The notes under the pieces: model-generated
The model's database searches: none
What the model saw: only the letters and a program-made list of their open reading frames with translations
Told to the model about the DNA's origin: nothing
From: Impatiens glandulifera
Lineage: Eukaryota > Streptophyta > Magnoliopsida > Ericales > Balsaminaceae
DNA: 64,000 nucleotides
Reading direction: 5' to 3'
Assembly (NCBI RefSeq): GCF_907164915.1
Contig: NC_061862.1
Location: forward strand, 7,985,505 to 8,049,504
Made by a program: the position numbers and the translations under genes
Part shown: piece after piece, positions 1 to 11,872 of the stretch
Layout of the letters: each line of letters opens with the position of its first letter
Position numbering within the stretch: the first letter of the stretch is position 1

Positions 1-352
1 TCAACCCACAATCTGACTCAAGTATCAAATTGCAGAACGATCTCTAAAACAATTGATACAGTTTGATTTTTCAACTCAATTAGTTTGACCTCTAGAGTCC
101 ACTTCTTCCCCATAATACGAGTAAAAGGAAAAATGTAAAGACTACCATTAAAGTAGTCCAAGCGAGACTTACTATATCCATATGAATTATGTCCTCTATC
201 TCTATAAATATGACGGAGTTCTTCTATTATTGCTCACTAATAATAGTGAAATTTATAGCGCAGAGTTAAAAGAGAATTATGATTGATTAAAAACTATTGA
301 TGAACCACCGCGTTCATCAAATTTGATGTTGAATTTAAACTATAAAGTGTTT

Positions 353-597
353 TTAGCCTAGTTGATTAAAGGGTTGTACTTGTTATGTTATGTTGCAAGT
401 TGAAACCATACCTATAACATTTTTAATTTTATTTTTAACCGTTTTAAGTTTATAAGCGTGTCAACCCACAATCTAATCCAAATATTCATTTACTCTCACA
501 TATATATTCAAATTAACCATCAAATTAACCACCGTTCTCGATCCGGCAATCCAAACACATTAAAAATTAAGCAGAATTATATATATATATATATATA
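353..597 (+). repeat. tRNA-like SINE unit with TA tail (copy a)
   Basis: The unit starts with an A-box-like stretch (TAGTTGATTAAAGGG), followed by a degenerate B box, then a body with the motif GGGTCAACCCACAATC and a run of TA at 578-597. The B box is damaged here (GCAAGTTGAAACC, one base short). Better-preserved copies lie at 5,238, 5,547 and 8,718. Sequence just upstream of the A box is also shared with the copy at 5,547, so the true 5' end may be earlier. Confidence 0.5.
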
Positions 598-2486
598 TTC
601 CATTAAATTCTCTTATAACATTAATCATAAACAAACTAATTGTTTTTGTTTGTACATTTAAAAACATACTTAATAACTTAATAAGGAGATCAAATTTTAT
701 GAAAAGATAAAAAAATGGGTTATTTAAATATCTTAAAAATTTAAATATTATTTCACTCTTCCTCATCAATTAAATTACTCAATTTATTAAAATTATTATT
801 ATTATAATTTTTTTTTATATATATCAATATCCTTTAAATAATTTTTTAAAAAAATTCTCACCTCCTCGAAATTATCAATAATCATCATTTTCTCTCTTTC
901 AAAGTTATTCAAATTGTTTATACCGAACAAGTCCTAATTTTAGAGTGTAAAAGACTTAAAAAAGCGGAGACCAAAATGTTAAAAAAGAGGGAAAATATGA
1001 TGAGCGGACATCACCATGAAACTTAACAGAATCCCAATTAGACTTGTGGTGAATTTGTGGGGGAAATTTCATGATTCTATTTTTATTGCTGATTGATCAG
1101 AGTTGCGGAGTCATCGTACTAAATATCAAGTGTTAGATATCGGTCGAGAAAAAAGATTCTCGAAACTCTGAATAATTGTTTGAATACGAATTACATCTAC
1201 ATCTACGTACCATCATCTGCGCTAATATTGACATATATATTTGGGATGATCAAAGAAATAATATGCATCTATTTTTCCATTTTCTGATTTGAATAGAATA
1301 GCAATAAAAAAAATGATATTTTTTTTCTTTCTTTTATTCATATTCATAGAGTTTTCTCCTCAATTTTTTTTTTTTACAAAATGAACTAGAAATAAGACTG
1401 ATACTAAGCAGCATAAACATGAATTTGTTATCACATTATGTCTTCCTCACTTCTAACCATTTTTAATAATATATTTTTTCTTTTTTTTGGTTCTTTAGTA
1501 AATTGTACAAAAATGTGTGTAGATTTTTCAATTTCAATATATTCAATTAGATAATCAAAGTACAAGAAATGGAGAATTACAAAGGTTGTTGTGCTTTAAA
1601 ATTTTAAAATTAAGATTTCACAATTTCAACGGCTTCAAGTATTGATTGATGGTCATGTTTCCTTATGTAGCTTGTTATGGAGATTTATCAACAACTGTAA
1701 TTAAGCTAATATATACATTTTTTAAATTAAATAAAAATAGTTTAAATGAAAATGCAGTCTAAAAAAAATATTACAAGTTAATTGACTAAAGAGTAAAAAA
1801 AATTACCAAACTTATAAAGATTTTATTTTTTAATATATATATTAGATTTAGTTTTAAAAGTAAACTATAGAGTTGAAATTAAAATTTGTCGGTTTTAAAG
1901 AAGACATAATCTATCAAAAAGAGAATGTGCTAAAAGTCATATTATAAAAATTGAAAAAAAACAAGAAAAGAAAAGAAAAGAAAAGAAAAGAAAAGAAAAA
2001 GGTGTTCGAACGAGATTAGTTGAGTAATGTCCTCACAAATAATATAATTAAATTTTTGTTGAGGTTAATTACTATTTTTCAAAATCAGAAAGAAAATTAG
2101 AGAAAAAAAACATCATTCAAGAACAATCATAATTAAGAGTTCCTAATTTTCTATTATTTAAAATTGATGTAGTTATTCTATTGTATTATCTTATAGTAAA
2201 ACTGAATTTGAAGCCTGGGCTCCGATAATTGTTTTCAGAGCTCAAATTTTGGAATTAGGTCTTTAAGGGTATTCGTGAATCGGTTCGATTAATATACTTA
2301 TTATGTTATAAATTTGCGTTTAATATTACAAAACTAACGTAAATGCGTCATAATTATGAGAATGCACTCAATCAAACTATGTAGTTTTATTAATTGAGTT
2401 TGGATACCATCAATTACAATCATTATCAATAAACAAACTAGTTACTTAACAATATTATACGATCAATAATCATGATACAATATTAG
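598..2486. other. AT-rich non-coding stretch between repeat and B3 gene
   Basis: I see no gene here. It is the region downstream (3') of the minus-strand B3 gene, repeated at 8,979-10,868. An AAAAG microsatellite lies at about 1,965-2,000. Confidence 0.6.
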
Positions 2487-3242
2487 TTACTCAACACGAA
2501 TTAGAGCGAACCAAAGCTGAGACAAGACACGAAAACTCCAGAGTTGCACTTTCATACCTTCTTTGAGATCATTACTTTTGACCAAATGATTCCAACCGGT
2601 CACAAGATTATATATAACAGTCTCGTTGTTGCGTCCCATCGTCCACTTCCTTACATTCATCTCTTCTTCCACAATATTCCCATTAGTATCAATCATCTTC
2701 ACCCCAAGACTATTAAGAAGCTTCCTCTTCCTCTTCTTCTTATTCTTCCTCTTTTTTTCCTCCATTGTTGGTGTTGTTTCATCCAACCATTTTCGCTCCG
2801 CTTCTGACAAGAAGTTTTTAATTTTACTTAGCGGCATTGATAACCGATTGTTAGTTTTTTTAACATCGCTATCATATAGTTCTCTTTGAAACACGATTTC
2901 CACATCCGACCCTCCCATCTCTTGAATCTTACCGATCATCCAAGTCGGCAATTGGGCATCCTTACTATCGATAATTTCCGCAGCTGCAGCACTAGCCCTC
3001 TTCCTCTTCCTCATCATCTTTTCGAACGGCGACAACTCGAGTTTTCTTTTCTTGTTCTTCACTTTGGGCGGCGAAGGCATTGTGATGCTCTGACTATCTG
3101 TGGGATTTCCACCAAGTGAAAGAAGTGCAGATACAACTAGACGAATCGTTTCATCGTTTTCATCAATACCATCATCAATCTCATGCAATGGAGGCTTCAT
3201 TACTACTGATTCAGAAGAAACCAATGCGGAACACAATTCCAT
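2487..3242 (-). CDS. B3 domain-containing protein, DUF313 type (copy 1)
   Basis: A single uninterrupted reading frame of 251 residues. Residues 98-250 resemble the plant B3 DNA-binding domain of the DUF313 (At2g31720-like) group: LPTWMIGKIQEMGG at 98-111, a conserved RLSMPLS at 133-139, a W-containing strand near 200, GWNHLVKSNDLKEG at 216-229 and the terminal VQLWSFR...WFALI at 232-248. Two lysine/arginine clusters (62-82 and 162-174) look like nuclear localisation signals. The N-terminal third is acidic and low in complexity. By family it is a nuclear DNA-binding protein; members of this lineage-expanded group are mostly uncharacterised, so no target is claimed. The start is the first ATG of the frame and gives a normal family length. 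The copy at 10,869 differs at two residues (C4/S4, E11/K11). Confidence 0.85.
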   Translation of the reverse strand: MELCSALVSSESVVMKPPLHEIDDGIDENDETIRLVVSALLSLGGNPTDSQSITMPSPPKVKNKKRKLELSPFEKMMRKRKRASAAAAEIIDSKDAQLPTWMIGKIQEMGGSDVEIVFQRELYDSDVKKTNNRLSMPLSKIKNFLSEAERKWLDETTPTMEEKKRKNKKKRKRKLLNSLGVKMIDTNGNIVEEEMNVRKWTMGRNNETVIYNLVTGWNHLVKSNDLKEGMKVQLWSFRVLSQLWFALIRVE

Positions 3243-3491
3243 AATAGAGAGGCAATAAAGAAATATATGTTTAAAGAAGTGAAATTTCTTGTTTTAATGT
3301 TAGTTATATTTATAGGAAATATTATAAGGATGTAATATCTTAGTTATGGAATTATTATAATATAGATTGGAATATTGATCCAACGGATGGGATGAGTCGA
3401 GGAAAATAAAAGCAAGTTGAGGATAGATCCGTATTTCCTAATTAATTAAAGTTTAACTTTTAAATTCCAAATTTATAAATTTAAATAAATT

Positions 3492-5237
3492 ATAGGGCGA
3501 GAAGTAATCGAGGAGCTTCAGCTAGGCTACAGTGAAGAAGAAATGGAATAGAATAGAAAAAAAAAAGAGATAAGAAATCAAATATTATTATTAATCTTTT
3601 TTAATAAATACAATTAATTAATTGAAAACTCTTTTTAAAGAGTGTAATACCTCTTTAAATTGAAATGATATATTAAACTTACATTATTTTTGCTTTAAAA
3701 TATACATTATCTGCTTGTGTTGATTTTTTTTATTATTTAAAACTATGCCTTATAACTATAAAATAAGATATAAATAATTTGTGGTAATGCATTATTAGTT
3801 TTATTAATCTGGATTAAAATTTCAATTTTATTATTAAAATTATTCTAAAATATGAAAACCTTAAACTAGTTACACTCTAAATATTTTAAATTTAATAACT
3901 AACTTTTTAATTAAAACTTTTTTAATGTTATTTATTTAATTTATATTTAATCATATATATAATAATAGAGGTCTAATAATAATAAGTCTCTAATAATAAT
4001 AATAATTTTTTTTTTAAAATGATTAAAACTATTTCATTAAAATCTCAAAAGTGAGAGGGTTTAGAATCAAAGATATAATTAAACGGTAACAATCAAACGA
4101 GTATGAACCTGATTATTAACAAATCAAACATACAAGAAACATATATTACAAACAGTATAAAATCATAATCATCCAATCATAATTTTTATTTTTTACCAAC
4201 ATGATGTTTCAACATGTTGTCTTCCTCTTCCCAGTTCTCATTGTTCTTTTATTGCCTCCGAGCGCATATCATAAATAAACTAAAGCAGAGATAGCAGGGT
4301 AAAGGGCAAAAAACTTTCCTCTTGTAATAAAAGAGGATGACGGGAGATGTTAAATACTATATATATTCTCATTTTAATTTCTTTATTTATATGAATTCGT
4401 TCATAATTTATAGAAAAAATTATTCTTAAGGATTTTCGGGTTCTTCACCTTGCTGTTTTTAATTTGAATTTCGATACCATTGTCTTTATTTCCTTCCGTT
4501 TCAGTTTTGGAATCTTTAGTACATTTGGATTCCTCTATATCAACATTGAAATTCTCTTATTTATCTTGATTAGTCTGAGTATCTTCATCTTTATTTTTAT
4601 CCGCAACCATTTTAACTTATTTGATTGCGATTCTCAACTTGTTTTAACATGATTAGATTGATGTTTCACCTCCTTCATCATCGTACTGTTTTATTCTTGT
4701 ACATAATTTTCTTTATTTTTTATTTCATGTTCTTTAACCACATTTTTATCTGTAATAATAAGCACATTTGTTCCATTTTTTGTATCTTTATTTTTTGGCA
4801 TTTATAAATTTTACAATCTTCTTTTTTAGCCAAATCACAATTTAGGCTCGCATGTTAGAAGGTATTATAGAAACTAGGAAAATTTCCGTACAATGCACAC
4901 GGATAAGAATAAAAATAAAATAAATTAAAAAAATTATAATAATATTTATTCAATGTTTAAAATTATTAAAATAAAAAATATAACGCTCTCATTCCACATT
5001 TTATTCATTTCGATAAAACAACTTATTTTCTCACATGTTTCATCACATATTTTTTCCGAATGAATCTCTCATTTCGTAACTTTACACTTTCACTTTGTCA
5101 ATCAAATATTTGATTCATATTTTTTAATAATTAACATCGTGACCTCACACTTTGGTCAATTAAATATTTGATTCATATTTTTTTAACCACTTTCAAATGA
5201 TACTGGTCTATTATCCCTCGACAAACCACATCTTAAT
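3492..5237. other. AT-rich intergenic DNA with a Helitron-like end
   Basis: I see no gene. On the minus strand the sequence near 4,874-4,902 has a short hairpin (stem CCGT/ACGG at 4,886-4,902), then 8 nt, then CTAG followed by T. This is the layout of a Helitron 3' end. Small open frames at 4,464-4,807 are AT-driven and resemble nothing I know. Confidence 0.35.
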
Positions 5238-5461
5238 CACATTTGGTTAAAGGTTGTACTTATTTTTGTTAGGTTGCAAGTTCGAAACCTACAAATAACA
5301 TTTTTAAATTTATTTTTAACCGTTTTAAGTTTATGGGCGGGTCAACCCACAATTCGACCTAAGTATCCATTTACTCTCACATAAATATCCAAATTAACCA
5401 CAGCTCTCGACCCAGCAATCCGGACACTTTAAAAATTAAGCATCATTATATATATATATAG
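5238..5461 (+). repeat. tRNA-like SINE unit with TA tail (copy c)
   Basis: It has an A-box remnant (TTGGTTAAAGG), a well-preserved B box (GGTTGCAAGTTCGAAACC), the shared body with GGGCGGGTCAACCCACAA, and a terminal TA run. The same order is seen in the unit directly downstream at 5,547. Confidence 0.6.
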
Positions 5462-5546
5462 ATTAGTTAGTTAAAAATTTGAACTTTTATTGTTAAAATG
5501 TATCGCGTTCATCAAATTTGGTATTGAATCTTAAATATAAAGTGTT

Positions 5547-5770
5547 GTTAGCCTAGTTGGTTAAAGGGTTGTACTTGTTTTGTTAGGTTGCAAGTTCGAA
5601 ACCTACAAATATCATTTTTAAAATTTTTTTAACCGTTTTAAGTTTATGGACGGGTCATCCCACAATCCGACCCAAATATCCATTTACTCTCACATAAATA
5701 TCCAAATTAACCACAACTCTCGACCCGACAATCCGAACACTTTAAAAATTAAGCATTATTATATATATAG
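5547..5770 (+). repeat. tRNA-like SINE unit with TA tail (copy d)
   Basis: This is the best-preserved copy: A box GCCTAGTTGGTTAAAGGG, B box GGTTGCAAGTTCGAAACC about 30 nt later, the common body and a short TA tail. A-box/B-box spacing is as in tRNA genes, but no foldable complete tRNA is present. Confidence 0.62.
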
Positions 5771-5786
5771 ATAACATATGTATATC

Positions 5787-6322
5787 TAGGGGTGAGCATT
5801 GGGTGGATTAATCCGAAATCCAATCCAATCCGAATCCTAAATACTAATTCGGATTGGATATTTCGGATTGGATTGAGATCGGATCGGATTGAGTTCGGAT
5901 TGAATTAAATCGGATTGAATTAAGATTATCCAAATTATCCAAACTATCTAAATAAAAATATATTTTTCAATTTATTTTTTTAAAATTAAATTTCATCTTA
6001 ATATAATATATATTTTACTTATCATTAATTTGACAACAATATTTATATATATTTTTTTTTTATTATTATTTTTTTTTTCAGATTCAAATTTAATAATAAA
6101 AAAATTCGAAACTTAAAAAAAAAAAAAAAATTTGTTGACTAATTTCAAGTTCATATATATAAATATTTTTTTGTTTGGATTATCCAAACCATTTTCAATC
6201 CAATCCGTATCCGATCTATATTAATTAGTAAAATGGTTTGGATTACGGATTGGATAAATTTAGTTTGGATTTAATACGGATTGGACAAAACGGATTGGTT
6301 TTACCCATTTGCTCAATATCCT
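5787..6322. mobile_element. hAT-type MITE (non-autonomous)
   Basis: The element opens with TAGGGGTGAGCATTGGGT and closes with the rough inverse (ACCCATTTGCTCAATATCCT), a terminal sequence typical of plant hAT MITEs. Inside, repeated ATCCAATCCG/CGGATTGGAT motifs occur in both orientations near both ends, giving long subterminal inverted repeats. There is no transposase frame. Confidence 0.6.
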
Positions 6323-6671
6323 CTCTCATAAAAATAATAATATATAAACACAGTTTTCTTAAACATATTGGTTTAATATAATTTGCGAGTATCTTATTTA
6401 TAAAATTTTAAATTTTAAATTTAAAATAAAAAATAAGATAAAATTTTGAATTATATTTATCATATAAGTATTAAATGAAGAGATAGATTTTATAAATTAA
6501 TTTTAAATATTATTTGCATATTGATTGTGTGTTATAACATATAAATTAATAATTAAATATGGACAATTGATTAATAAAAAAATTATAATTATAATTCTTT
6601 GTAAAAATAAAATTTACAAGTGTAATATGTGGACAAATATGTGATTATTGTAGGTTAAATTTTCTAAAATA

Positions 6672-6705
<34 letters not shown>

Positions 6706-7049
6706 TTAAAGATTATATATATAAATTATATTTAATATATAGAAATAATATAATTTATTTAGGAAATTTGTTATTTCTTGTTCAAAATTTATTTGGTAAA
6801 ATGATTAAGATGTTTTTATTAATATTTTAACTTGTAATAAAATTAAGGAAAGATAAATTTGGTGTTTTAATTCATAATTTAATTAATATGATTAATAAAA
6901 TAATTAATAATAATAAAAAAAATGATTTTTTCAAAAAAAAAACTCTACCAAGAAGAACTGGCGTTTCCAAACCATCAATGCATGTATATTTATTTCCAAA
7001 AAAAAAAAACTTATTTAAACGTATATAATTGTACAATTATGTATCATAA
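6323..7049. other. AT-rich non-coding stretch
   Basis: Nothing recognised apart from a TA microsatellite at about 6,668-6,705. Confidence 0.5.
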
Positions 7050-7890
7050 TTAGGGATATGAACGGTTCATATCAAATATATATTATCAAATATTGGCTCA
7101 TTTTTATAAACAAAGTTAACTTTTTTATTTTTATTAATTAAATATTTATTTTTTCTCTTTTTTCTTTTATTAATTAATTATCAATTTCCTTTCTCTTTAA
7201 TTCATTTACTTTTCTTCAATTCGTTATTTGATATTCTATTATTTTATTTTATTTTATTTCTTTTTACTATTTTTGCATTATTTCTATATCAACATTAATT
7301 ATTTAAAATTATTTCATCTCTTTAAGTAGTTAATATTTTAATATTACAGTGACTCATTTTTTCAACAACAAAATACTTGAATAATAATAGATGTTAATCA
7401 ATTCAATACAAATAGAGTAATAATGAAGATTATAAATAAAAAAATAGTAACTCAATGATTTTATTTATATACTATTATTATAAAACTGAATAAAAGAATT
7501 TATTAGAAATATTATTAATTTTATTTTTATTTATATTAAAGAAAATAAATAAAAATCTTCACAGAAATATTATAAAGAAAAAAAATAAAAGGAGATAAAT
7601 TAAGAGGAGTGATAGAGAGAGCGAATTTGAAGAAATGAATAACGTGTCACCATGTAACTCGATGAAAAATAGATAAAAGGTGAAGAGAGAAAATAGAAAA
7701 AAATTTGTTACCATCCCTCAATTATTTCTCATAAATTAATTAATTAATAAAAAAAATGAATGAGAGAGAAAAATGAATATTTAATTAATAAATATATAAA
7801 TTAAAAAAAATAAATTAACTTTGATTAAATAAACCAATTTTTGATACTATACAAGTTTAAATGAACTTTTATACATCTAAATCTAAGTGA
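7050..7890. mobile_element. Candidate terminal-inverted-repeat element, about 0.8 kb
   Basis: The reverse complement of about 7,760-7,880 aligns with about 7,055-7,180 (shared order: GTTCAT, a TATCAAA block, ATTGG, AAAGTTAA, then ATTAATTAAATATT and TTTCTC). No coding sequence is present. Borders and target duplication could not be fixed. A small MITE (7,604-7,731) lies inside. Confidence 0.4.
7604..7731. mobile_element. Small MITE related to the one at 48,138
   Basis: It begins GAGGAGTGATAGAGAGAG and ends CCCTCAATTATTTCTCA, the same termini as the better-preserved copy at 48,138-48,340. An ACGTGTCA motif near the centre is also shared. Confidence 0.45.
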
Positions 7891-8226
7891 GAGTGAGATA
7901 ATTGTACACATATATACTTTAAATTGAAATTTTGTTTTTTAATTTTTAAATTGATGCTGATTAATAGAATAAGAAACAAATAATAATCATAACTAATTTA
8001 AATTGGAATTTCTTTATTATTGATCATTTTAAATCATTAAATTAAAAGTATATATTATAAAATTAATTATATTAACTCAACGTTAAATAGTTCAATGGTT
8101 ACCTAAATAAAAACAATTTTATGTAAATAAGTATCGTTTACATTAGTAATTATATCTCTCTTGTTCATTAAGCCAACCATCCTACTAATAAACAAAAAGA
8201 AAAATAATTGTTTTTTAAACTACTCA

Positions 8227-8400
8227 CTAATTATTAACATTTATCCCGTGTATTTGCACGAGTAATAATATAAAAAATTGTGAAAAAATATTACGATAAA
8301 AATGTGATATCATTTTTAATTTTATTTTTAATTTTATTTTTAACCGATTTAAGTTTATGGGCGAGTCAACCCATAATCTGACTCAAATATCAAATTGCAG
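8227..8400 (-). repeat. Helitron-like end fused to the SINE-like body
   Basis: On the minus strand there is a hairpin (stem at 8,245-8,262, CTCGTG/CACGGG) near a degenerate CTAG-like end. On the other side comes the same body found in the SINE-like units (GGGCGAGTCAACCCATAATC). The tRNA-like head is absent. The same arrangement recurs at 15,770-16,138. Confidence 0.35.
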
Positions 8401-8717
8401 AACGATCTCTAAAACAATTGATACAGTTTGATTTTTCAACTCAATTAGTTTTACCTCTAGAGTCCACTTCTTCCCCATAATACGAGTAAAAGGAAAAATG
8501 TAAAGACTACCATTAAAGTAGTCCAAGCGAGACTTACTATATCCATATGAATTATGTCTTCTATCTCTATAAATATGACAGAGTTCTTCTATTATTGCTC
8601 ACTAATAATAGTGAAATCTATAGCGCAGAGTTAAAAGAGAATTATGATTGATTAAAAACTATTGATGAACCACCGCGTTCCTCAAATTTGATGTTGAATT
8701 TAAACTATAAAGTGTTT

Positions 8718-8927
8718 TTAGCCTAGTTGATTAAAGGGTTGTACTTGTTATGTTATGTTGCAAGTTCAAACCATACCTATAACATTTTTAATTTTATTTT
8801 TAACCGTTTTAAGTTTATAAGCGGGTCAACCCACAATCCAATCCAAGTATTCATTTACTCTCACATATATATTCAAATTAACCATCGTTCTCAATCCGGC
8901 AATCCAAACACATTAAAAATTAAGCAG

Positions 8928-8978
<51 letters not shown>
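8718..8978 (+). repeat. tRNA-like SINE unit with TA tail (copy b)
   Basis: This is the duplicate of the unit at 353. The A-box region is intact and the B box slightly degenerate (GTTCAAACCATAC). The TA tail runs from about 8,930 to 8,977. Confidence 0.5.
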
Positions 8979-8979
<1 letters not shown>

Positions 8980-10868
8980 CATTAAATTCTCTTATAACAT
9001 TAATCATAAACAAACTAATTGTTTTTGTTTGTACATTTAAAAACATACTTAATAACTTAATAAGGAGATCAAATTTTATGAAAAGATAAAAAAAATGGGT
9101 TATTTAAATATCTTAAAAAATTAAATATTATTTCACTCTTCCTCATCAATTAAATTACTCAATTTATTAAAATTATTATTATTATAATTTTATTTATATA
9201 TATCAATATCCTTTAAATAGTTTTTTAAAAAAATTCTCACCTCCTCGAAATTATCAATAATCATCATTTTCTCTCTCTCAAAGTTATTCAAATTGTTTAT
9301 ACCGAACAAGTCCTAATTTTAGAGTGTAAAAGGCTTAAAAAAACGGAGACGAAAATGTTAAAAAAGAGGGAGAATATGATGAGCGGACATCACCATGAAA
9401 CTTAACAGAATCCCAATTAGACTTGTGGTGAATTTATGGGGGAAATTTCATGATTCTATTTTTATTGCTGATTGATCAGAGTTGCGGAGTCATCGTACTA
9501 AATATCAAGTGTTAGATATCGGTCGAGAAAAAAGATTCTCGAAACTCTGAATAATTGTTTGAATACGAATTACATCTACATCTACGTACCATCATCTGCG
9601 CTAATATTGACATATATATTTGGGATGATCAAAGAAATAATATGCATCTATTTTTCCATTTTCTGATTTGAATAGAATAGCAATAAAAAAATGATATTTT
9701 TTTTCTTTCTTTTATTCATATTCATAGAGTTTTCTCCTCAATTTTTTTTTTTTACAAAATGAACTAGAAATAAGACTGATACTAAGCAGCATAAACATGA
9801 ATTTGTTATCACATTATGTCTTCCTCACTTCTAACCATTTTTAATAATATATTTTTTCTTTTTTTTGGTTCTTTAGTAAATTGTACAAAAATGTGTGTAG
9901 ATTTTTCAATTTCAATATATTCAATTAGATAATCAAAGTACAAGAAATGGAGAATTACAAAGGTTGTTGTGCTTTAAAATTTTAAAATTAAGATTTCACA
10001 ATTTCAACGGCTTCAAGTATTGATTGATGGTCATGTTTCCTTATGTAGCTTGTTATGGAGATTTATCAACAACTGTAGTTAAGCTAATATATACATTTTT
10101 TTAAATTAAATAAAAATAGTTTAAATGAAAATGCAGTCTAAAAAAAATATTACAAGTTAATTGACTAAAGAGTAAAAAAAATTACCAAACTTATAAAGAT
10201 TTTATTTTTTAATATATATATTAGATTTAGTTTTAAAAGTAAACTATAGAGTTGAAATTAAAATTTGTCGGTTTTAAAGAAGACATAATCTATCAAAAAG
10301 AGAATGTGCTAAAAGTCATATTATAAAAATTGAAAAAAAAAAACAAGAAAAGAAAAGAAAAGAAAAGAAAAAAAAAGAAAAAGGTGTTCGAACGAGATTA
10401 GTTGAGTAATGTCCTCACAAATAATATAATTAAATTTTTGTTGAGGTTAATTACTATTTTTCAAAATCAGAAAGAAAATTATAGAAAAAAAACATCATTC
10501 AAGAACAATCATAATTAAGAGTTCCTAATTTTCTATTATTTAAAATTGATGTAGTTATTCTATTGTATTATCTTATAGTAAAACTGAATTTGAAGCCCGG
10601 GCTCCGATAATTGTTTTCAGAGCTCAAATTTTGGAATTAGGTCTTTAAGGGTATTCGTGAATCGGTTCGATTAATATACTTATTATGTTATAAATTTGCG
10701 TTTAATATTACAAAACTAACGTAAATGCGTGATAATTATGAGAATGCACTCAATCAAACTATGTAGTTTTATTAATTGAGTTTGGATACCATCAATTACA
10801 ATCATTATCAATAAACAAACTAGTTACTTAACAATATTATACGATCAATAATCATGATACAATATTAG
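8979..10868. other. AT-rich non-coding stretch, duplicate of 598-2,486
   Basis: No gene is seen. The content matches 598-2,486. Confidence 0.6.
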
Positions 10869-11624
10869 TTACTCAACACGAATTAGAGCGAACCAAAGCT
10901 GAGACAAGACACGAAAACTCCAGAGTTGCACTTTCATACCTTCTTTGAGATCATTACTTTTGACCAAATGATTCCAACCGGTCACAAGATTATATATAAC
11001 AGTCTCGTTGTTGCGTCCCATCGTCCACTTCCTTACATTCATCTCTTCTTCCACAATATTCCCATTAGTATCAATCATCTTCACCCCAAGACTATTAAGA
11101 AGCTTCCTCTTCCTCTTCTTCTTATTCTTCCTCTTTTTTTCCTCCATTGTTGGTGTTGTTTCATCCAACCATTTTCGCTCCGCTTCTGACAAGAAGTTTT
11201 TAATTTTACTTAGCGGCATTGATAACCGATTGTTAGTTTTTTTAACATCGCTATCATATAGTTCTCTTTGAAACACGATTTCCACATCCGACCCTCCCAT
11301 CTCTTGAATCTTACCGATCATCCAAGTCGGCAATTGGGCATCCTTACTATCGATAATTTCCGCAGCTGCAGCACTAGCCCTCTTCCTCTTCCTCATCATC
11401 TTTTCGAACGGCGACAACTCGAGTTTTCTTTTCTTGTTCTTCACTTTGGGCGGCGAAGGCATTGTGATGCTCTGACTATCTGTGGGATTTCCACCAAGTG
11501 AAAGAAGTGCAGATACAACTAGACGAATCGTTTCATCGTTTTCATCAATACCATCATCAATCTCATGCAATGGAGGCTTCATTACTACTGATTTAGAAGA
11601 AACCAATGCGGAACTCAATTCCAT
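10869..11624 (-). CDS. B3 domain-containing protein, DUF313 type (copy 2)
   Basis: An intact 251-residue frame, identical to the product at 2,487-3,242 except S4 (C4 there) and K11 (E11 there). The same acidic N-terminus, two basic clusters and B3 fold (98-250) are present, so it should bind DNA in the nucleus like copy 1. About 250 bp of upstream sequence is also duplicated, so the two genes start with the same proximal promoter. Beyond about 11,872 the upstream regions differ, which could separate their expression. Confidence 0.85.
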   Translation of the reverse strand: MELSSALVSSKSVVMKPPLHEIDDGIDENDETIRLVVSALLSLGGNPTDSQSITMPSPPKVKNKKRKLELSPFEKMMRKRKRASAAAAEIIDSKDAQLPTWMIGKIQEMGGSDVEIVFQRELYDSDVKKTNNRLSMPLSKIKNFLSEAERKWLDETTPTMEEKKRKNKKKRKRKLLNSLGVKMIDTNGNIVEEEMNVRKWTMGRNNETVIYNLVTGWNHLVKSNDLKEGMKVQLWSFRVLSQLWFALIRVE

Positions 11625-11872
11625 AATAGAGAGGCAATAAAGAAATATATGTTTAAAGAAGTGAAATTTCTTGTTTTAATGTTAGTTATATTTATAGGAA
11701 ATATTATAAGGATGTAATATCTTAGTTATGGAATTATTATAATATAAATTGGAATATTGATCCAACGGATGGGATGAGTCGAGGAAAATAAAAGCAAGTT
11801 GAGGATAGATTCGTATTTCCTAATTAATTAAAGTTTAATTTTTAAATTCCAAATTTATAAATTTAAATAAAA

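Larger units (their letters stand above)
1..3491. repeat. Segmental duplication, copy 1 (cut by window edge)
   Basis: This stretch matches 8,366-11,872 in direct orientation almost base for base, with differences mainly in the lengths of microsatellites (a TA run near 580, an AAAAG run near 1,965-2,000) and scattered single bases. Homology ends on the right at about 3,491, where this copy continues differently from copy 2 (about 11,872). On the left it is already under way at base 1, so the true left border is outside the window. The segment holds a SINE-like unit, about 1.9 kb of non-coding AT-rich DNA and one B3 gene. Confidence 0.93.
8366..11872. repeat. Segmental duplication, copy 2
   Basis: Direct repeat of 1-3,491. 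The order of every feature is conserved: SINE-like unit, AT-rich stretch, AAAAG microsatellite, B3 gene and about 250 bp of B3 upstream sequence. Most differences are microsatellite length changes; the TA run at about 8,930-8,977 is longer than in copy 1. The near identity of non-coding DNA implies a recent event. Confidence 0.93.

Noticed and set aside
2544..3119. Plus-strand open frames opposite the B3 gene (also 10,926-11,501)
   Set aside because: They lie antisense to the conserved B3 frame, show no domain, and are duplicated only because the segment is.
5547..5640. A true tRNA gene
   Set aside because: A and B boxes are present, but no anticodon arm or acceptor stem can be folded, and the unit is repeated with a TA tail.
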